Positions 41,679-50,300 of a DNA stretch of 64,000 bases are shown piece by piece; position 1 is the first letter of the stretch, and every line of letters starts with the position of its first letter. Below the pieces are notes generated by a model that saw only the letters and a list, made by a program, of their open reading frames with translations, searched no databases and was not told the origin of the DNA. Source of the stretch: Streptomyces tibetensis (lineage in GTDB: Bacteria; Actinomycetota; Actinomycetes; Streptomycetales; Streptomycetaceae); contig NZ_SZVW01000003.1 in NCBI RefSeq assembly GCF_007655005.1, positions 1-64,000 of the forward strand. Reading direction: 5' to 3'. The translations under genes were made by a program, and so were the position numbers.

Positions 41679-44467
41679 GGGCCGGTCCCTTGCTCCAGGA
41701 TGTCCAGGGCGTCCAGGATGTGCCCGGGCGGACCGGAGGCGACGATGCGGCCCGCGGTCATCACCTGCACGACGTCCGCGAGACCGGCCACCAGGTCCAG
41801 ATCGTGCTCGACGACGAGGAGGGCCGTGCCGTCGGCTGCCAGGGCCTTCAGGACCCGGGCCAGGGCTGCCACTTCGGCGGTGTCCAGACCGGCGGCGGGC
41901 TCGTCCAGGAGGAGGACGCGGGGGCTGCCCGCGAGGAGCCGGGCCAGCTCCACGCGGCGCAGCGTCCCGGTGGGCAGTGAGGTGGCGGGCCGTGAGCGGA
42001 CGGGTCCGTCGAGCCCGAACAGCCTGAGGGTGCGCTCGACCGCGCTCGGGTCGGCCACCCGGCCCTGCTCGGCGCCCACCCACACGTTCTCGGCCACGGT
42101 CAGCGAGGGGAAGACGGCCAGCTGCTGGAAGGTCCGTGCGACACCGAGGCGGGTGCGGGCCTGGGCGGGCAGCGCGGTGATGTCCCGCCCGCCGAGCCGC
42201 ACGGTCCCGCGCGCGGGCCGCAGCGTCCCGGCCAGACAGTGGAACAGGGTGCTCTTCCCGGCCCCGTTGGGCCCGACGACCGCGGTGATCCGGCCGGGGG
42301 AGAGGTCCAGGTCCACCCCGCCGAGGGCGGTGAAGCCGCCGTAACGGACGTGGAGGTCCCGGGCGGTGAGGAGGGGCGCGGCAGCGGGGGCCGTGGCCAT
42401 CGGGCGGCCTTCCGGACCGCCCTCGCCGTCTCGGGGTTTGCCGCCTCGAGGTTCGTCGTTCCGGGGTTTGCCCTCTCGGGGTTCGTCGTTCCGGGGTTCG
42501 TCGTCTCGGGGTTCGCGCACACCGACGGATCCCGCCGCTCCCGCCTCCTTCGCCCTGCGCGCCACGCCCGTCGCCCCCGTCGACACCGGTGCCCTCCGTG
42601 CCGGTCGCGGATCTGCCGGGTGCAGCAGCGCGCGGGCCCGCATGCCCGCCTCCATCAGCGCCGGGGTACGGCGCAGCCGCAGGTGTTCCACCGTCGTGCG
42701 CAGCGCCTCGTACGGGCCGCCCGGGAAGCGGCCCACCAGGATCGCCAGGATGCCGACGAGGGCCGCCGCGACCCCGCCGCGGGTGCCCGCGTCCAGCCCG
42801 ACCAGGAGGGCCGCGGCGGCGAGGGCGCCGAGCGTGCTGTCGGCGCCCAGCACCACCACCGCCGCGAACCACAGCAGGCCCCGCACCGGGTCGTAGGCGC
42901 CCGCGTCGAAGGCACGCAGCCCCATGCCGAGCATGGCGCCGCCCAGCGCGGCCAGCGCGGCGCCCGCGACGAACGCCAGCAGCTTCAGGGACGGCACCCG
43001 CACGCCCGCCGCCTGCGCGCCCCGCTCGTGATCCCGCATGGCGGCGAGGGCCCGGCCCGTCCGCCCCCGGCGCAGCGCGTGTGTCGCCAGCAGGGCGACG
43101 GCCAGCAGGAGCAGCTCCAGGACGTAGTACGCCCGGTCGCCGTCGAAGCCCGCCGGGCGGCCGAGGGCGAGGCCCGCCGTGGCGTACGGCTGGGCGAAGA
43201 CGAAGCGGCTCACCCCCACACCGACCGCGAACGTCGCCAGTGCCAGGGCCAGGCCCCGGCGGCTGATCGCCGGCCAGCCCGTCAGCAGGCCGAGCGGCGC
43301 CACCAGCACGACCGCCACCGCGAGGGCCGCCAGTTCCGGCAGACGGGGCAGGCCCGGGAAGCGGCCCGACGCCAGCAGCGCCGTGAACAGGGCGCCCAGC
43401 CCCGCGTACGCCGCCTGCCCCAGGGAGATCTGGCCGCCGCGTCCGGTGACCACCACCAGGGACAGCAGGATCACGGCCAGCGCCGGTACCTGGACCGAGG
43501 TGTGCAGATCCCGGCCCGCCAGCCCCAGCGGCAGCAGGAACAGCACCAGCACCACGAGCCAGGCACCCGGCGGGGTCGGCACCCGCGCCGTGGCCGTGCG
43601 CGGCAGCACGTCCCGCTCCCCGACGCCCGGCAGGACCAGCGCCGCGACCAGCAGCGTGACGACGAACAGGTTCGTGCCCACCGCCTGGAGCAACGGTTCC
43701 GCCCAGCCCGAGGGATGCAGCCGCGTCAGCTGGCTCTGCGCCACACCGATGCCCAGCGCCACCACCACCGCGACCGGCAGGCTCCGCATCCGGGCGGCCA
43801 CCGCGACCGCCACGACCTCCATCACGAGCAGCGAGAGACCGTACGGGTCGAGCCGCACGTACGGCGCCAGCAGCACACCCGTCACACCGGCCGTGAACGA
43901 GCCGAACGCCCAGCCGGTGGCCGCGACCCGGTCCGCGTCGATGCCGCCCAGCACCGCGAGCCGCCGGTCGTCCACCACGGCCCGCAGCTCCCGCCCGAAC
44001 CGCGTCCGGCGGACCACCACCGCGACCCCGCCGGCCAGCACCAGCACCACCGCCAGCTGCCCCCACGGCTCGTCCGGCACCAGCACCGGGACGTCGTCGC
44101 GTGCCCCCTGCCCCCACAGCAGCGCCGCCCCGCCCACCAGCAGCACGAACACCCCGATGGACGCCACCAGCGTCTGCGCGGGATCGCCGCCCAGGACCGC
44201 CAGAGGCCGGAAGACGAACCGTTCCAGGACCACCCCCAGCCCCGGCGCCAGCACCAGCAGCGTCACCGCGGCCCCGAGCCACAGCGGCCAGCCCCACTCG
44301 ACCACGCACTGGCGCAGCACGTACGCGCACACCATCGCGATCGCGCCGTGCGCGAAGTTCAGCACCCCCGTCGCGCGGTACGTCACGATCAGGCCGATCC
44401 CGGTGAGCGCCGCCGCGCTGCCGACCGAGAGCCCGGCGAGCGTGAGGTCGTACGTCAGCGAGGACAT
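41675..44467 (-). CDS. LivH-LivM-LivG triple fusion of a branched-chain amino acid-type ABC transporter
   Basis: 930 aa. Residues 1-~290 are LivH (GLIVTYRATGVLNFAHGAIA), ~300-~610 LivM (VVTGRGGQISLGQAAYAGLG), and 690-930 LivG (Walker A GPNGAGKST ~728, Q-loop TFQQLAVF, Walker B VLLLDEPAAGLD, H-loop VVEHDLDLV). A charged linker (~625-689) carries DEPR/GKPR repeats. The LivG signature is LPTGTLRRVELAR instead of LSxGQ. Met690 (42400) has GGAAGG upstream on the minus strand, so a free LivG could also be made. ATG 44467 overlaps the previous stop (TGATG). Confidence 0.9.
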   Translation of the reverse strand: MSSLTYDLTLAGLSVGSAAALTGIGLIVTYRATGVLNFAHGAIAMVCAYVLRQCVVEWGWPLWLGAAVTLLVLAPGLGVVLERFVFRPLAVLGGDPAQTLVASIGVFVLLVGGAALLWGQGARDDVPVLVPDEPWGQLAVVLVLAGGVAVVVRRTRFGRELRAVVDDRRLAVLGGIDADRVAATGWAFGSFTAGVTGVLLAPYVRLDPYGLSLLVMEVVAVAVAARMRSLPVAVVVALGIGVAQSQLTRLHPSGWAEPLLQAVGTNLFVVTLLVAALVLPGVGERDVLPRTATARVPTPPGAWLVVLVLFLLPLGLAGRDLHTSVQVPALAVILLSLVVVTGRGGQISLGQAAYAGLGALFTALLASGRFPGLPRLPELAALAVAVVLVAPLGLLTGWPAISRRGLALALATFAVGVGVSRFVFAQPYATAGLALGRPAGFDGDRAYYVLELLLLAVALLATHALRRGRTGRALAAMRDHERGAQAAGVRVPSLKLLAFVAGAALAALGGAMLGMGLRAFDAGAYDPVRGLLWFAAVVVLGADSTLGALAAAALLVGLDAGTRGGVAAALVGILAILVGRFPGGPYEALRTTVEHLRLRRTPALMEAGMRARALLHPADPRPARRAPVSTGATGVARRAKEAGAAGSVGVREPRDDEPRNDEPREGKPRNDEPRGGKPRDGEGGPEGRPMATAPAAAPLLTARDLHVRYGGFTALGGVDLDLSPGRITAVVGPNGAGKSTLFHCLAGTLRPARGTVRLGGRDITALPAQARTRLGVARTFQQLAVFPSLTVAENVWVGAEQGRVADPSAVERTLRLFGLDGPVRSRPATSLPTGTLRRVELARLLAGSPRVLLLDEPAAGLDTAEVAALARVLKALAADGTALLVVEHDLDLVAGLADVVQVMTAGRIVASGPPGHILDALDILEQGTGP

Positions 44468-44943
44468 CAGTCGGTTTCTTCGGCCGGCTCGCAGATCGGG
44501 CAGGGGTCCAGCTCACCGCTCGCCACCAGCTTGGAGTCCACCGGGACCGCCTCCGCCTTGCCCGCGACCAGCGGGCAGTCCGAGCGGTGCCACAGCGTGC
44601 CGCCCGGCACCATCAGCAGGTCGCCGCTGACCGCGAGGGGCGCGAGCGCCGCCCGGCCGGTCGCCTCCGGCTCGGCCGGCTCGGCCGCCACCAGCAGGCC
44701 GTACAGCTCCTCCACGCGCGCGGCGGCGACCGAACCCCTGCCCTGGGCCAGCAGCACCGCCCCGGCGATGATCAGCGCCGCCCCGGGGATGGTGCAGGAG
44801 GCGAGGTAGGGCAGCTGCCGTTCGGCGTACCGCTCGCCGGAGACTCCGTACCAGCCCACGGCGCACAGCACCGCGCCGGCGGCCAGGGCGGCCCAGCCGG
44901 CCCACAGGACGGGATGCACGGTCCGCAGTCGGCTGGTCCGCAT
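44467..44943 (-). CDS. Small membrane protein with zinc-ribbon-like C-terminus
   Basis: 158 aa. Two predicted membrane helices (PVLWAGWAALAAGAVLCAVG and IPGAALIIAGAVLLA), then a cytoplasmic region with the putative metal ligands WHRSDCPLVAG and DPCPICEP near the C-terminus. ATG 44943 has GGGAG on the minus strand; a TTG at 44997 would only add non-conserved residues. Its stop overlaps the start of the LivHMG fusion by one base, so it is the first gene of that transcription unit and may assist the transporter. Function unknown. Confidence 0.8.
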   Translation of the reverse strand: MRTSRLRTVHPVLWAGWAALAAGAVLCAVGWYGVSGERYAERQLPYLASCTIPGAALIIAGAVLLAQGRGSVAAARVEELYGLLVAAEPAEPEATGRAALAPLAVSGDLLMVPGGTLWHRSDCPLVAGKAEAVPVDSKLVASGELDPCPICEPAEETD

Positions 44944-45088
44944 CGCTGGCTCCCACACGTCGGATTCGGCTGTGCGTGCGTCGGGCTGCCTGTTCAAGTC
45001 CGCCGATCGCTTGCACTATGCCCTGTGGAAGCTGACCCTGAAAGCACCGGGCGCACATGGCCCGGACCGACACCCGGTGGTGAGCCAG

Positions 45089-45652
45089 ATGGTTCTCGGC
45101 AGCGACCTCAGGCGGGGGAACGCGACGGGGGGTCCACGCACCGCGGGACGGGGAACGGCGATCGCGGCCGCCCTGGTCCTGGCCCTCGCCCCGGCCCTCG
45201 CGGCATGCAGCGACGACTACGGCGGCGGCAGCGCGAGCACCCCGTCCACACCGACCGCGGAGCGCACCACGAGCGCACCGGCCAGTGCACCGGCGGACCG
45301 GGCCGCGGCCGAGACGGAGATCAAGCAGAACTGGGAGAAGTTCTTCGACCCGAAGACCCTGCCCGAGGACAAGCTGGCCGTCCTGGAGAACGGCGAGCGG
45401 ATGGCACCCGTCCTCAAGGCCTTCAGCGGTGACGCGCGTGGCGGGCAGGTCGAGGCGAAGGTCACCAAGGTCCAGTTCACCTCGGCGACCGGGGCGGACG
45501 TGACGTACACGCTCACCCTCAAGGGCGCCACCGCCCTGCCGGACGCCTCCGGTACGGCCGTCGAACAGGACGGCGTGTGGAAGGTGTCCGTCAAGACGCT
45601 GTGCTCGCTGGTGCAGATGAGCGGTAATGGGTCGCCGGTCCCGGGTTGCTGA
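45089..45652 (+). CDS. Lipoprotein with Mtb12-like domain
   Basis: 187 aa from ATG 45089 (GTG 45080 is an alternative). Signal peptide AIAAALVLALAPALAAC ending in a lipobox, Ser/Thr/Pro-rich linker, then AAAETEIKQNWEKFFDPKTL and TSATGADVTYTLTLKGATAL, the pattern of the NTF2-like low-molecular-weight antigen Mtb12 domain. Anchored on the outer face of the membrane; ligand unknown. It is divergent from the liv operon (146 nt between starts) and overlaps the binding-protein gene by 26 nt. Confidence 0.85.
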   Translation: MVLGSDLRRGNATGGPRTAGRGTAIAAALVLALAPALAACSDDYGGGSASTPSTPTAERTTSAPASAPADRAAAETEIKQNWEKFFDPKTLPEDKLAVLENGERMAPVLKAFSGDARGGQVEAKVTKVQFTSATGADVTYTLTLKGATALPDASGTAVEQDGVWKVSVKTLCSLVQMSGNGSPVPGC

Positions 45653-46913
45653 GATTCTCACCGCGGTCCTGTTGTTCTCCCTGAGCGCGGCCTGCGGCAG
45701 CCGGCTCCCGGAGAGCGACTTCCGGCACGACGACCGCACCCCGCCGCCCCGCGAGTCCGCACCCCTGCGGGTCGGCATCATCACCAGCGCCACCAGCCCC
45801 GTCGGCGGCAGTGCCTTCACCGGCCCGCGCGACGGCGCGGTGGCCTTCTTCGAGCGGCTCGACGCGCGCGGCGGCATCGACGGGCGCCGCATCGAGGTGC
45901 GCCGTTGCGACGACGGCGGCAGCGGCGTCGGCAACAACGAGTGTGTGCACAAGCTCGTCGAGGAGGACGAGGTCGTCGCCCTGGTCGCCACCACCGCCCT
46001 CGACTACGCGGGCGCCTCCCGCGTCTCCCGCGCGGGCGTGCCCGACATCGGCGGCCAGCCCGTCGGCGCCGCCTACGACACCTACCCGCACCTCTACGGC
46101 ATCTACGGCAGCCTCGCGCCTCGCGACGGCACCCCCGGCTGGGACGGCAGGCTGTACGGCGGCACCGAGGTCTACCGCTACTTCAAACGCGAGCACGGCG
46201 CCCGCACCGCCGCCGTCGTCTCCTACAACCAGTCCGCCTCGGCCGCCTACGCCCGGCTGGTCGAGCGGGGCCTGCGCGCCGAGGGCTACAAGGTCGTCAC
46301 CGAGCAGGTCGACTTCGCCCTGCCCAACTTCCGCGCCGTCGCCGCCGATCTGAAGGAGCAGGGCGCCGACCTGGTGTTCGACGCCATCGACGGGCACGGC
46401 AACGCACAGCTCTGCCAGGCCATGGACGAGGCCGGCGCCCACGTCACCGCCAAGGTGACCAACGTGCAGAACTGGACGTCCACCGTCACCGACGACTACA
46501 AGGACGCCCCGCGCTGCCGCAACGCCCTCTGGGCGACGGGCGCCAGCCGCAACTTCGAGGACACCGGCGACGCGGCCGTACGCGAGTTCCGCGAGGCGAC
46601 GAAGGACCTGAAGACACACTCCCAGTGGCAGCTGGAGGGGTGGGCGGCCGCACGGTGGTTCACGGACGCGGCGAAGTCCTGCGCGGCGACGGGCATCACG
46701 CGCGCGTGCGTCGACTCGTACATGAACCGCAGCCAGGGCTACACCGCCCAAGGGCTGCTGCTCCCCGTCCGATTCGAACGCCTCCCCGCGCCGCCGACGA
46801 CGAGCAGGACCTGTCTGTCGGTGGCCCGCTGGCAGGACGGCAGGGGCTGGGTGGGCCAGGGGGACATGAACCGCACCTGCTTCACCGTCCCGCAACTGGC
46901 CTACGAGCCTTGA
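45627..46913 (+). CDS. ABC transporter substrate-binding lipoprotein (LivJ-like)
   Basis: 428 aa. Lipoprotein signal EILTAVLLFSLSAACGS. The mature part starts LRVGIITSATSPVGGSAFTG and follows the type I periplasmic-binding fold (DGAVAFFERLDARGGIDGR, then EEDEVVALVATTALDYAG and VFDAIDGHGNAQLCQAMDEA). It is the probable ligand-capturing subunit for the divergent LivHMG/LivF system. ATG 45627 overlaps the upstream lipoprotein gene. The C-terminal domain has six or so Cys (AKSCAATGITRACVDSY, RTCLSV, NRTCFTV), more than usual, possibly disulfide-bonded. Confidence 0.88.
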   Translation: MGRRSRVAEILTAVLLFSLSAACGSRLPESDFRHDDRTPPPRESAPLRVGIITSATSPVGGSAFTGPRDGAVAFFERLDARGGIDGRRIEVRRCDDGGSGVGNNECVHKLVEEDEVVALVATTALDYAGASRVSRAGVPDIGGQPVGAAYDTYPHLYGIYGSLAPRDGTPGWDGRLYGGTEVYRYFKREHGARTAAVVSYNQSASAAYARLVERGLRAEGYKVVTEQVDFALPNFRAVAADLKEQGADLVFDAIDGHGNAQLCQAMDEAGAHVTAKVTNVQNWTSTVTDDYKDAPRCRNALWATGASRNFEDTGDAAVREFREATKDLKTHSQWQLEGWAAARWFTDAAKSCAATGITRACVDSYMNRSQGYTAQGLLLPVRFERLPAPPTTSRTCLSVARWQDGRGWVGQGDMNRTCFTVPQLAYEP

Positions 46914-46951
46914 GGACAGTGGCTGTCCGCAAGGCCTGGCAGACTCGCCCC

Positions 46952-47992
46952 ATGTTGGAGACCTCGGCCCGTCTGCTGCGTCTGCTGTCCCTGCTCCAGG
47001 CCCACCGCGAGTGGTCCGGCGCCGACCTGGCCGGCCGGCTCGGCGTCAGCGCCCGCACCCTGCGCCGGGACGTCGACCGGTTGCGCGAACTCGGCTACCC
47101 GGTCAACGCCAGCCCCGGCACCGGCGGCGGCTACCAGCTCGGCGCCGGCGCCGAACTGCCACCGCTGCTCCTGGACGACGACGAGGCGGTCGCCGTGGCG
47201 GTCGGACTGCGCACGGCCGCCGGGCAGGGCATCGACGGCATCGGGGAGACCTCGGTCCGGGCCCTCGCCAAGCTGGAACAGGTGCTGCCGAGCCGGCTCC
47301 GCCGCCGGGTGAGCGCCCTGAACGCCGTCACCGTGCCGATGCTGCGCAGCACGCTGCCCTCCTCGGTCGACCCGGCCGTGCTCACCGAACTCGCCCATCT
47401 GTGCCGGGACGCCGAGCGGCTGCGCTTCGAGTACCGCGGCCACGACGGCACCCCCTCCCGACGCACCGTCGAACCGCACCGGCTGGTGTGCACCGAGCGC
47501 CGCTGGTACCTGGTCGCCTGGGACCTCGACCGGGAGGACTGGCGCACGTTCCGCGTGGACCGTGTCACGCCCAAGCCGCCGCACGGCCCGCGCTTCACTC
47601 CTCGCAAGCCCCCCGCGGAGGACCTCGCCGCCTACGTCTCCCAGGGCGTCTCCACGCGCGCGTACGCCACCCACGCCGTCGTGCGGCTCCTGGTACCACT
47701 GGAGGAGGCCGCCGAGCACATCTCGCCCTCGGCCGGGGTGCTGGAGGCCGAGGGCCCGGACAGCTGCCTGCTGCGCTGCGGCGCCGGCAGCCTCGATGTG
47801 ATGGTCATCCACGTGATGATGCTGGGCTTCGACTTCGAGGTGCTGGAGCCGGTCGAGCTGATCGAGGCGATCAGGAGGACTCGGGACCGGCTTGATGGCG
47901 CTCTGGCTCGGGCTGCGCAGTCACCGCCGCGTACTGCGGATGGTGCAGGTCGAACGCCGGAGACTCGGAGCGGATCCGGGGCAGCGTCGTGA
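46952..47992 (+). CDS. WYL domain transcriptional regulator (YafY type)
   Basis: 346 aa. N-terminal helix-turn-helix [20 protein letters not shown] then [20 protein letters not shown], and a WYL domain ([42 protein letters not shown]). WYL domains sense nucleic-acid or nucleotide ligands in several regulators. ATG 46952, directly after the binding-protein gene on the same strand. The last ~122 bp ([13 protein letters not shown] and beyond) lie antisense to the end of ctaD. Confidence 0.9.
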   Translation: MLETSARLLRLLSLLQAHREWSGADLAGRLGVSARTLRRDVDRLRELGYPVNASPGTGGGYQLGAGAELPPLLLDDDEAVAVAVGLRTAAGQGIDGIGETSVRALAKLEQVLPSRLRRRVSALNAVTVPMLRSTLPSSVDPAVLTELAHLCRDAERLRFEYRGHDGTPSRRTVEPHRLVCTERRWYLVAWDLDREDWRTFRVDRVTPKPPHGPRFTPRKPPAEDLAAYVSQGVSTRAYATHAVVRLLVPLEEAAEHISPSAGVLEAEGPDSCLLRCGAGSLDVMVIHVMMLGFDFEVLEPVELIEAIRRTRDRLDGALARAAQSPPRTADGAGRTPETRSGSGAAS

Positions 47993-49562
47993 AGTTGTGC
48001 CGCGGCGGCGGACACGAGGTCGCCCACTCCAGGGAGCGGCCGTAGCCCCAGGGGTCGTCGACCTCGACCTTCTCGCCGTACTTGGCGGTCTTCCACACGT
48101 TGTAGAGGAACGGCAGCGTCGACATGCCGAGCAGGAAGGCGCCGATCGTCGACACCGTGTTGAGCGCCGTGAACCCGTCAGCGGCGAGGTAGTCCGCGTA
48201 CCGGCGGGGCATGCCCTCGGCGCCCAGCCAGTGCTGCACCAGGAACGTGGTGTGGAAGCCGACGAAGAGCGTCCAGAACTGGATCTTGCCCAGCCGTTCG
48301 TCGAGCATCTTCCCGGTGAACTTCGGCCACCAGAAGGAGAAGCCGGCGAAGACCGCGAAGACGACCGTGCCGAAGACGACGTAGTGGAAGTGCGCGACCA
48401 CGAAGTACGAGTCCGTCACATGGAAGTCCATCGGCGGCGACGCGAGGATCACCCCGGTCAGCCCGCCGAACAGGAACGTCACCAGGAAGCCCGTCGCCCA
48501 CAGCATCGGCGTCTCGAACGACAGCGACCCCTTGAGCATGGTGCCGGCCCAGTTGAAGAACTTCACGCCCGTCGGCACCGCGATCAGGAAGCTCATGAAG
48601 GAGAAGAACGGCAGCAGCACCGCACCCGTGGCGAACATGTGGTGCGCCCACACGATCATCGACAGACCGGTGATCGCCATCGTCGCGCCGACCAGCGTCA
48701 GATAGCCGAACAACGGCTTGCGGCTGAAGACCGGGATGATCTCCGTGATGATCCCGAAGAACGGCAGCGCGATGATGTACACCTCGGGATGGCCGAAGAA
48801 CCAGAACAGGTGCTGCCACAGGATCGCGCCGCCGTTGGCCGCGTCGAAGACCTGCGCACCGAACCGCCGGTCCGCCTCCAGCACCAGCAGCGCCGCCGCC
48901 AGCACCGGGAACGCCATCAGGATCAGGATCGACGTGAACAGGGTGTTCCACACGAAGATCGGCATCCGGAACATCGTCATGCCCGGGGCACGCATCCCGA
49001 TGATCGTGGTGATGAAGTTGACCGCGCCGAGGATCGTGCCGAAGCCGGCCAGGGCGAGCCCCATGATCCACAGATCGGGTCCGAGTCCCGGCGAACGCTC
49101 CGCGCTGTTGAGCGGCGCGTAGGCGAACCAGCCGAAGTCGGCGGGCCCGGAGGGCACGAGCAGCGAGCCGAGCACGATCAGCCCGCCGAACAGGAACAGC
49201 CAGTACGAGAACATGTTCAGCCGTGGGAAGGCGACGTCGGGCGCCCCGATCTGCAGCGGCATCAGCTCGTTGGCGAAGCCCGCGAAGCTCGGCGTCGCGA
49301 AGAGCAGCAGCATGATCGTGCCGTGCATCGTGAACGCCTGGTTGAACTGTTCGTTGTCGATGATCTGCAGGCCCGGCCGGGCGAGCTCCGCGCGCATCAG
49401 CAGCGCCATCATCCCGGCGATCAGGAAGAACAGGAACGAGGTGACCAGGTAGAGGTGGCCGATCTTCTTGTGGTCCGTCGTCGTCAGCCAGTCGACCACC
49501 ACCCGCCCGTGCCGGGTGCGCGGCTCGGGCGGCGTCACCGCCTGTACGGTCTGCGTCCCCAT
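47871..49562 (-). CDS. ctaD: Cytochrome c oxidase subunit I, unlinked copy
   Basis: 563 aa, 12 membrane helices, aa3-type. Haem and CuB ligands: [16 protein letters not shown] (haem a His), [17 protein letters not shown] (CuB His and cross-linked Tyr), WAHHMFATG (CuB His pair), and [12 protein letters not shown] (haem a3/a His). N-terminus [15 protein letters not shown] is canonical. ATG 49562. No ctaC, ctaE or ctaF adjoins it, so it is a second, isolated subunit I. It overlaps the WYL gene by 122 bp at the 3' end. Confidence 0.94.
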   Translation of the reverse strand: MGTQTVQAVTPPEPRTRHGRVVVDWLTTTDHKKIGHLYLVTSFLFFLIAGMMALLMRAELARPGLQIIDNEQFNQAFTMHGTIMLLLFATPSFAGFANELMPLQIGAPDVAFPRLNMFSYWLFLFGGLIVLGSLLVPSGPADFGWFAYAPLNSAERSPGLGPDLWIMGLALAGFGTILGAVNFITTIIGMRAPGMTMFRMPIFVWNTLFTSILILMAFPVLAAALLVLEADRRFGAQVFDAANGGAILWQHLFWFFGHPEVYIIALPFFGIITEIIPVFSRKPLFGYLTLVGATMAITGLSMIVWAHHMFATGAVLLPFFSFMSFLIAVPTGVKFFNWAGTMLKGSLSFETPMLWATGFLVTFLFGGLTGVILASPPMDFHVTDSYFVVAHFHYVVFGTVVFAVFAGFSFWWPKFTGKMLDERLGKIQFWTLFVGFHTTFLVQHWLGAEGMPRRYADYLAADGFTALNTVSTIGAFLLGMSTLPFLYNVWKTAKYGEKVEVDDPWGYGRSLEWATSCPPPRHNFTTLPRIRSESPAFDLHHPQYAAVTAQPEPERHQAGPESS

Positions 49563-50008
49563 CGCTCGCTCGCCCCTTCGCTCATCGCGTACCGGGCCGC
49601 CGTAGCCCGCGCCTGACGTCCTCGCGAGCTCACGCCATGATGCTCGCGCCACCGCCGCTTCGACAGGGGGCGTACCGGCCTCTCTGTGCCGGAGCCATGC
49701 ATTTCCTGTATCGCGCCGACTTCACCGGGCCGGTCCGGCAGCGGAAAGGAGCGGAGCTCGGAAGGCACTTCTCCCGGAACTTTCCGCCGGGCTTTTCCAT
49801 GAGCTCATGGGACACGCGGGAATTACGATCGAATGCCTGCGGAAGGCGTACGGAACCGCTCGTCCGTGTGACGGACAGCTCCCCAAACGCCTGTCGTGAT
49901 CTTGTGACAGAAGCGTGACGGGAGGCGGACAGTGACCGGCCGCGACCCGGACTGGCGCGGTCGCCGCCCGGGCTTCCGCGGTCGCCGGGCAGGACATAGC
50001 GTGGCGGC
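49563..50008. promoter_or_regulatory. 446-nt intergenic region between ctaD and the I78 inhibitor gene
   Basis: No gene is convincing; a short + frame at 49637-49918 has poor Streptomyces codon bias. A GAAAGGAGCGG string at ~49745 and the TTGTGACAGAAGCGTGAC stretch at ~49903 are notable, the latter possibly carrying a -35 or a response-regulator half-site (GTGAC) for the downstream gene. Confidence 0.3.
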
Positions 50009-50224
50009 ATGGCACCGACTCCGACACCTTCCGCCGAACCCGACGACAGCCCGGACACCTATGTCGGCCTGGAGGCCGGCCGGGCCGAACGCCTCGCGCG
50101 TGAGCGCGGCTGGTCGACGGTGCGCGCGCTGCCACCAGGGGCGATCATCACGATGGAGTACCGCGTGGGCCGGCTGAACTTCGAGGTCAAGGGCGGCCGG
50201 GTGGCGCGGGCCTGGAAGGGCTGA
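50009..50224 (+). CDS. I78 family peptidase inhibitor
   Basis: 71 aa. YVGLEAGRAERLARERGWST followed by VRALPPGAIITMEYRVGRLN and FEVKGGRVARAWKG is the I78 (Aspergillus elastase inhibitor) family pattern, seen in many small Streptomyces proteins. It lacks a signal peptide, so any target protease is intracellular, or export is non-classical. ATG 50009 with no obvious RBS. A terminator follows at 50230. Confidence 0.82.
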   Translation: MAPTPTPSAEPDDSPDTYVGLEAGRAERLARERGWSTVRALPPGAIITMEYRVGRLNFEVKGGRVARAWKG

Positions 50225-50229
50225 GATCC

Positions 50230-50270
50230 GGGGAAGGCCCCGGTTCCGCTCCGGAACCGGGGCCTTCCCC
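50230..50270. terminator. Bidirectional terminator
   Basis: Perfect 18-bp stem GGGGAAGGCCCCGGTTCC (50230-50247) with GGAACCGGGGCCTTCCCC (50253-50270), loop GCTCC. It lies between the convergent I78 and PAP2-like genes. Confidence 0.92.
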
Positions 50271-50300
50271 GTGCCGGGTGGGTTGCGTACCGGCCGGTGG

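Noticed and set aside
49637..49918. 93-codon open frame upstream of the I78 gene
   Set aside because: Codon usage and amino-acid composition do not fit a Streptomyces gene, and there is no RBS.
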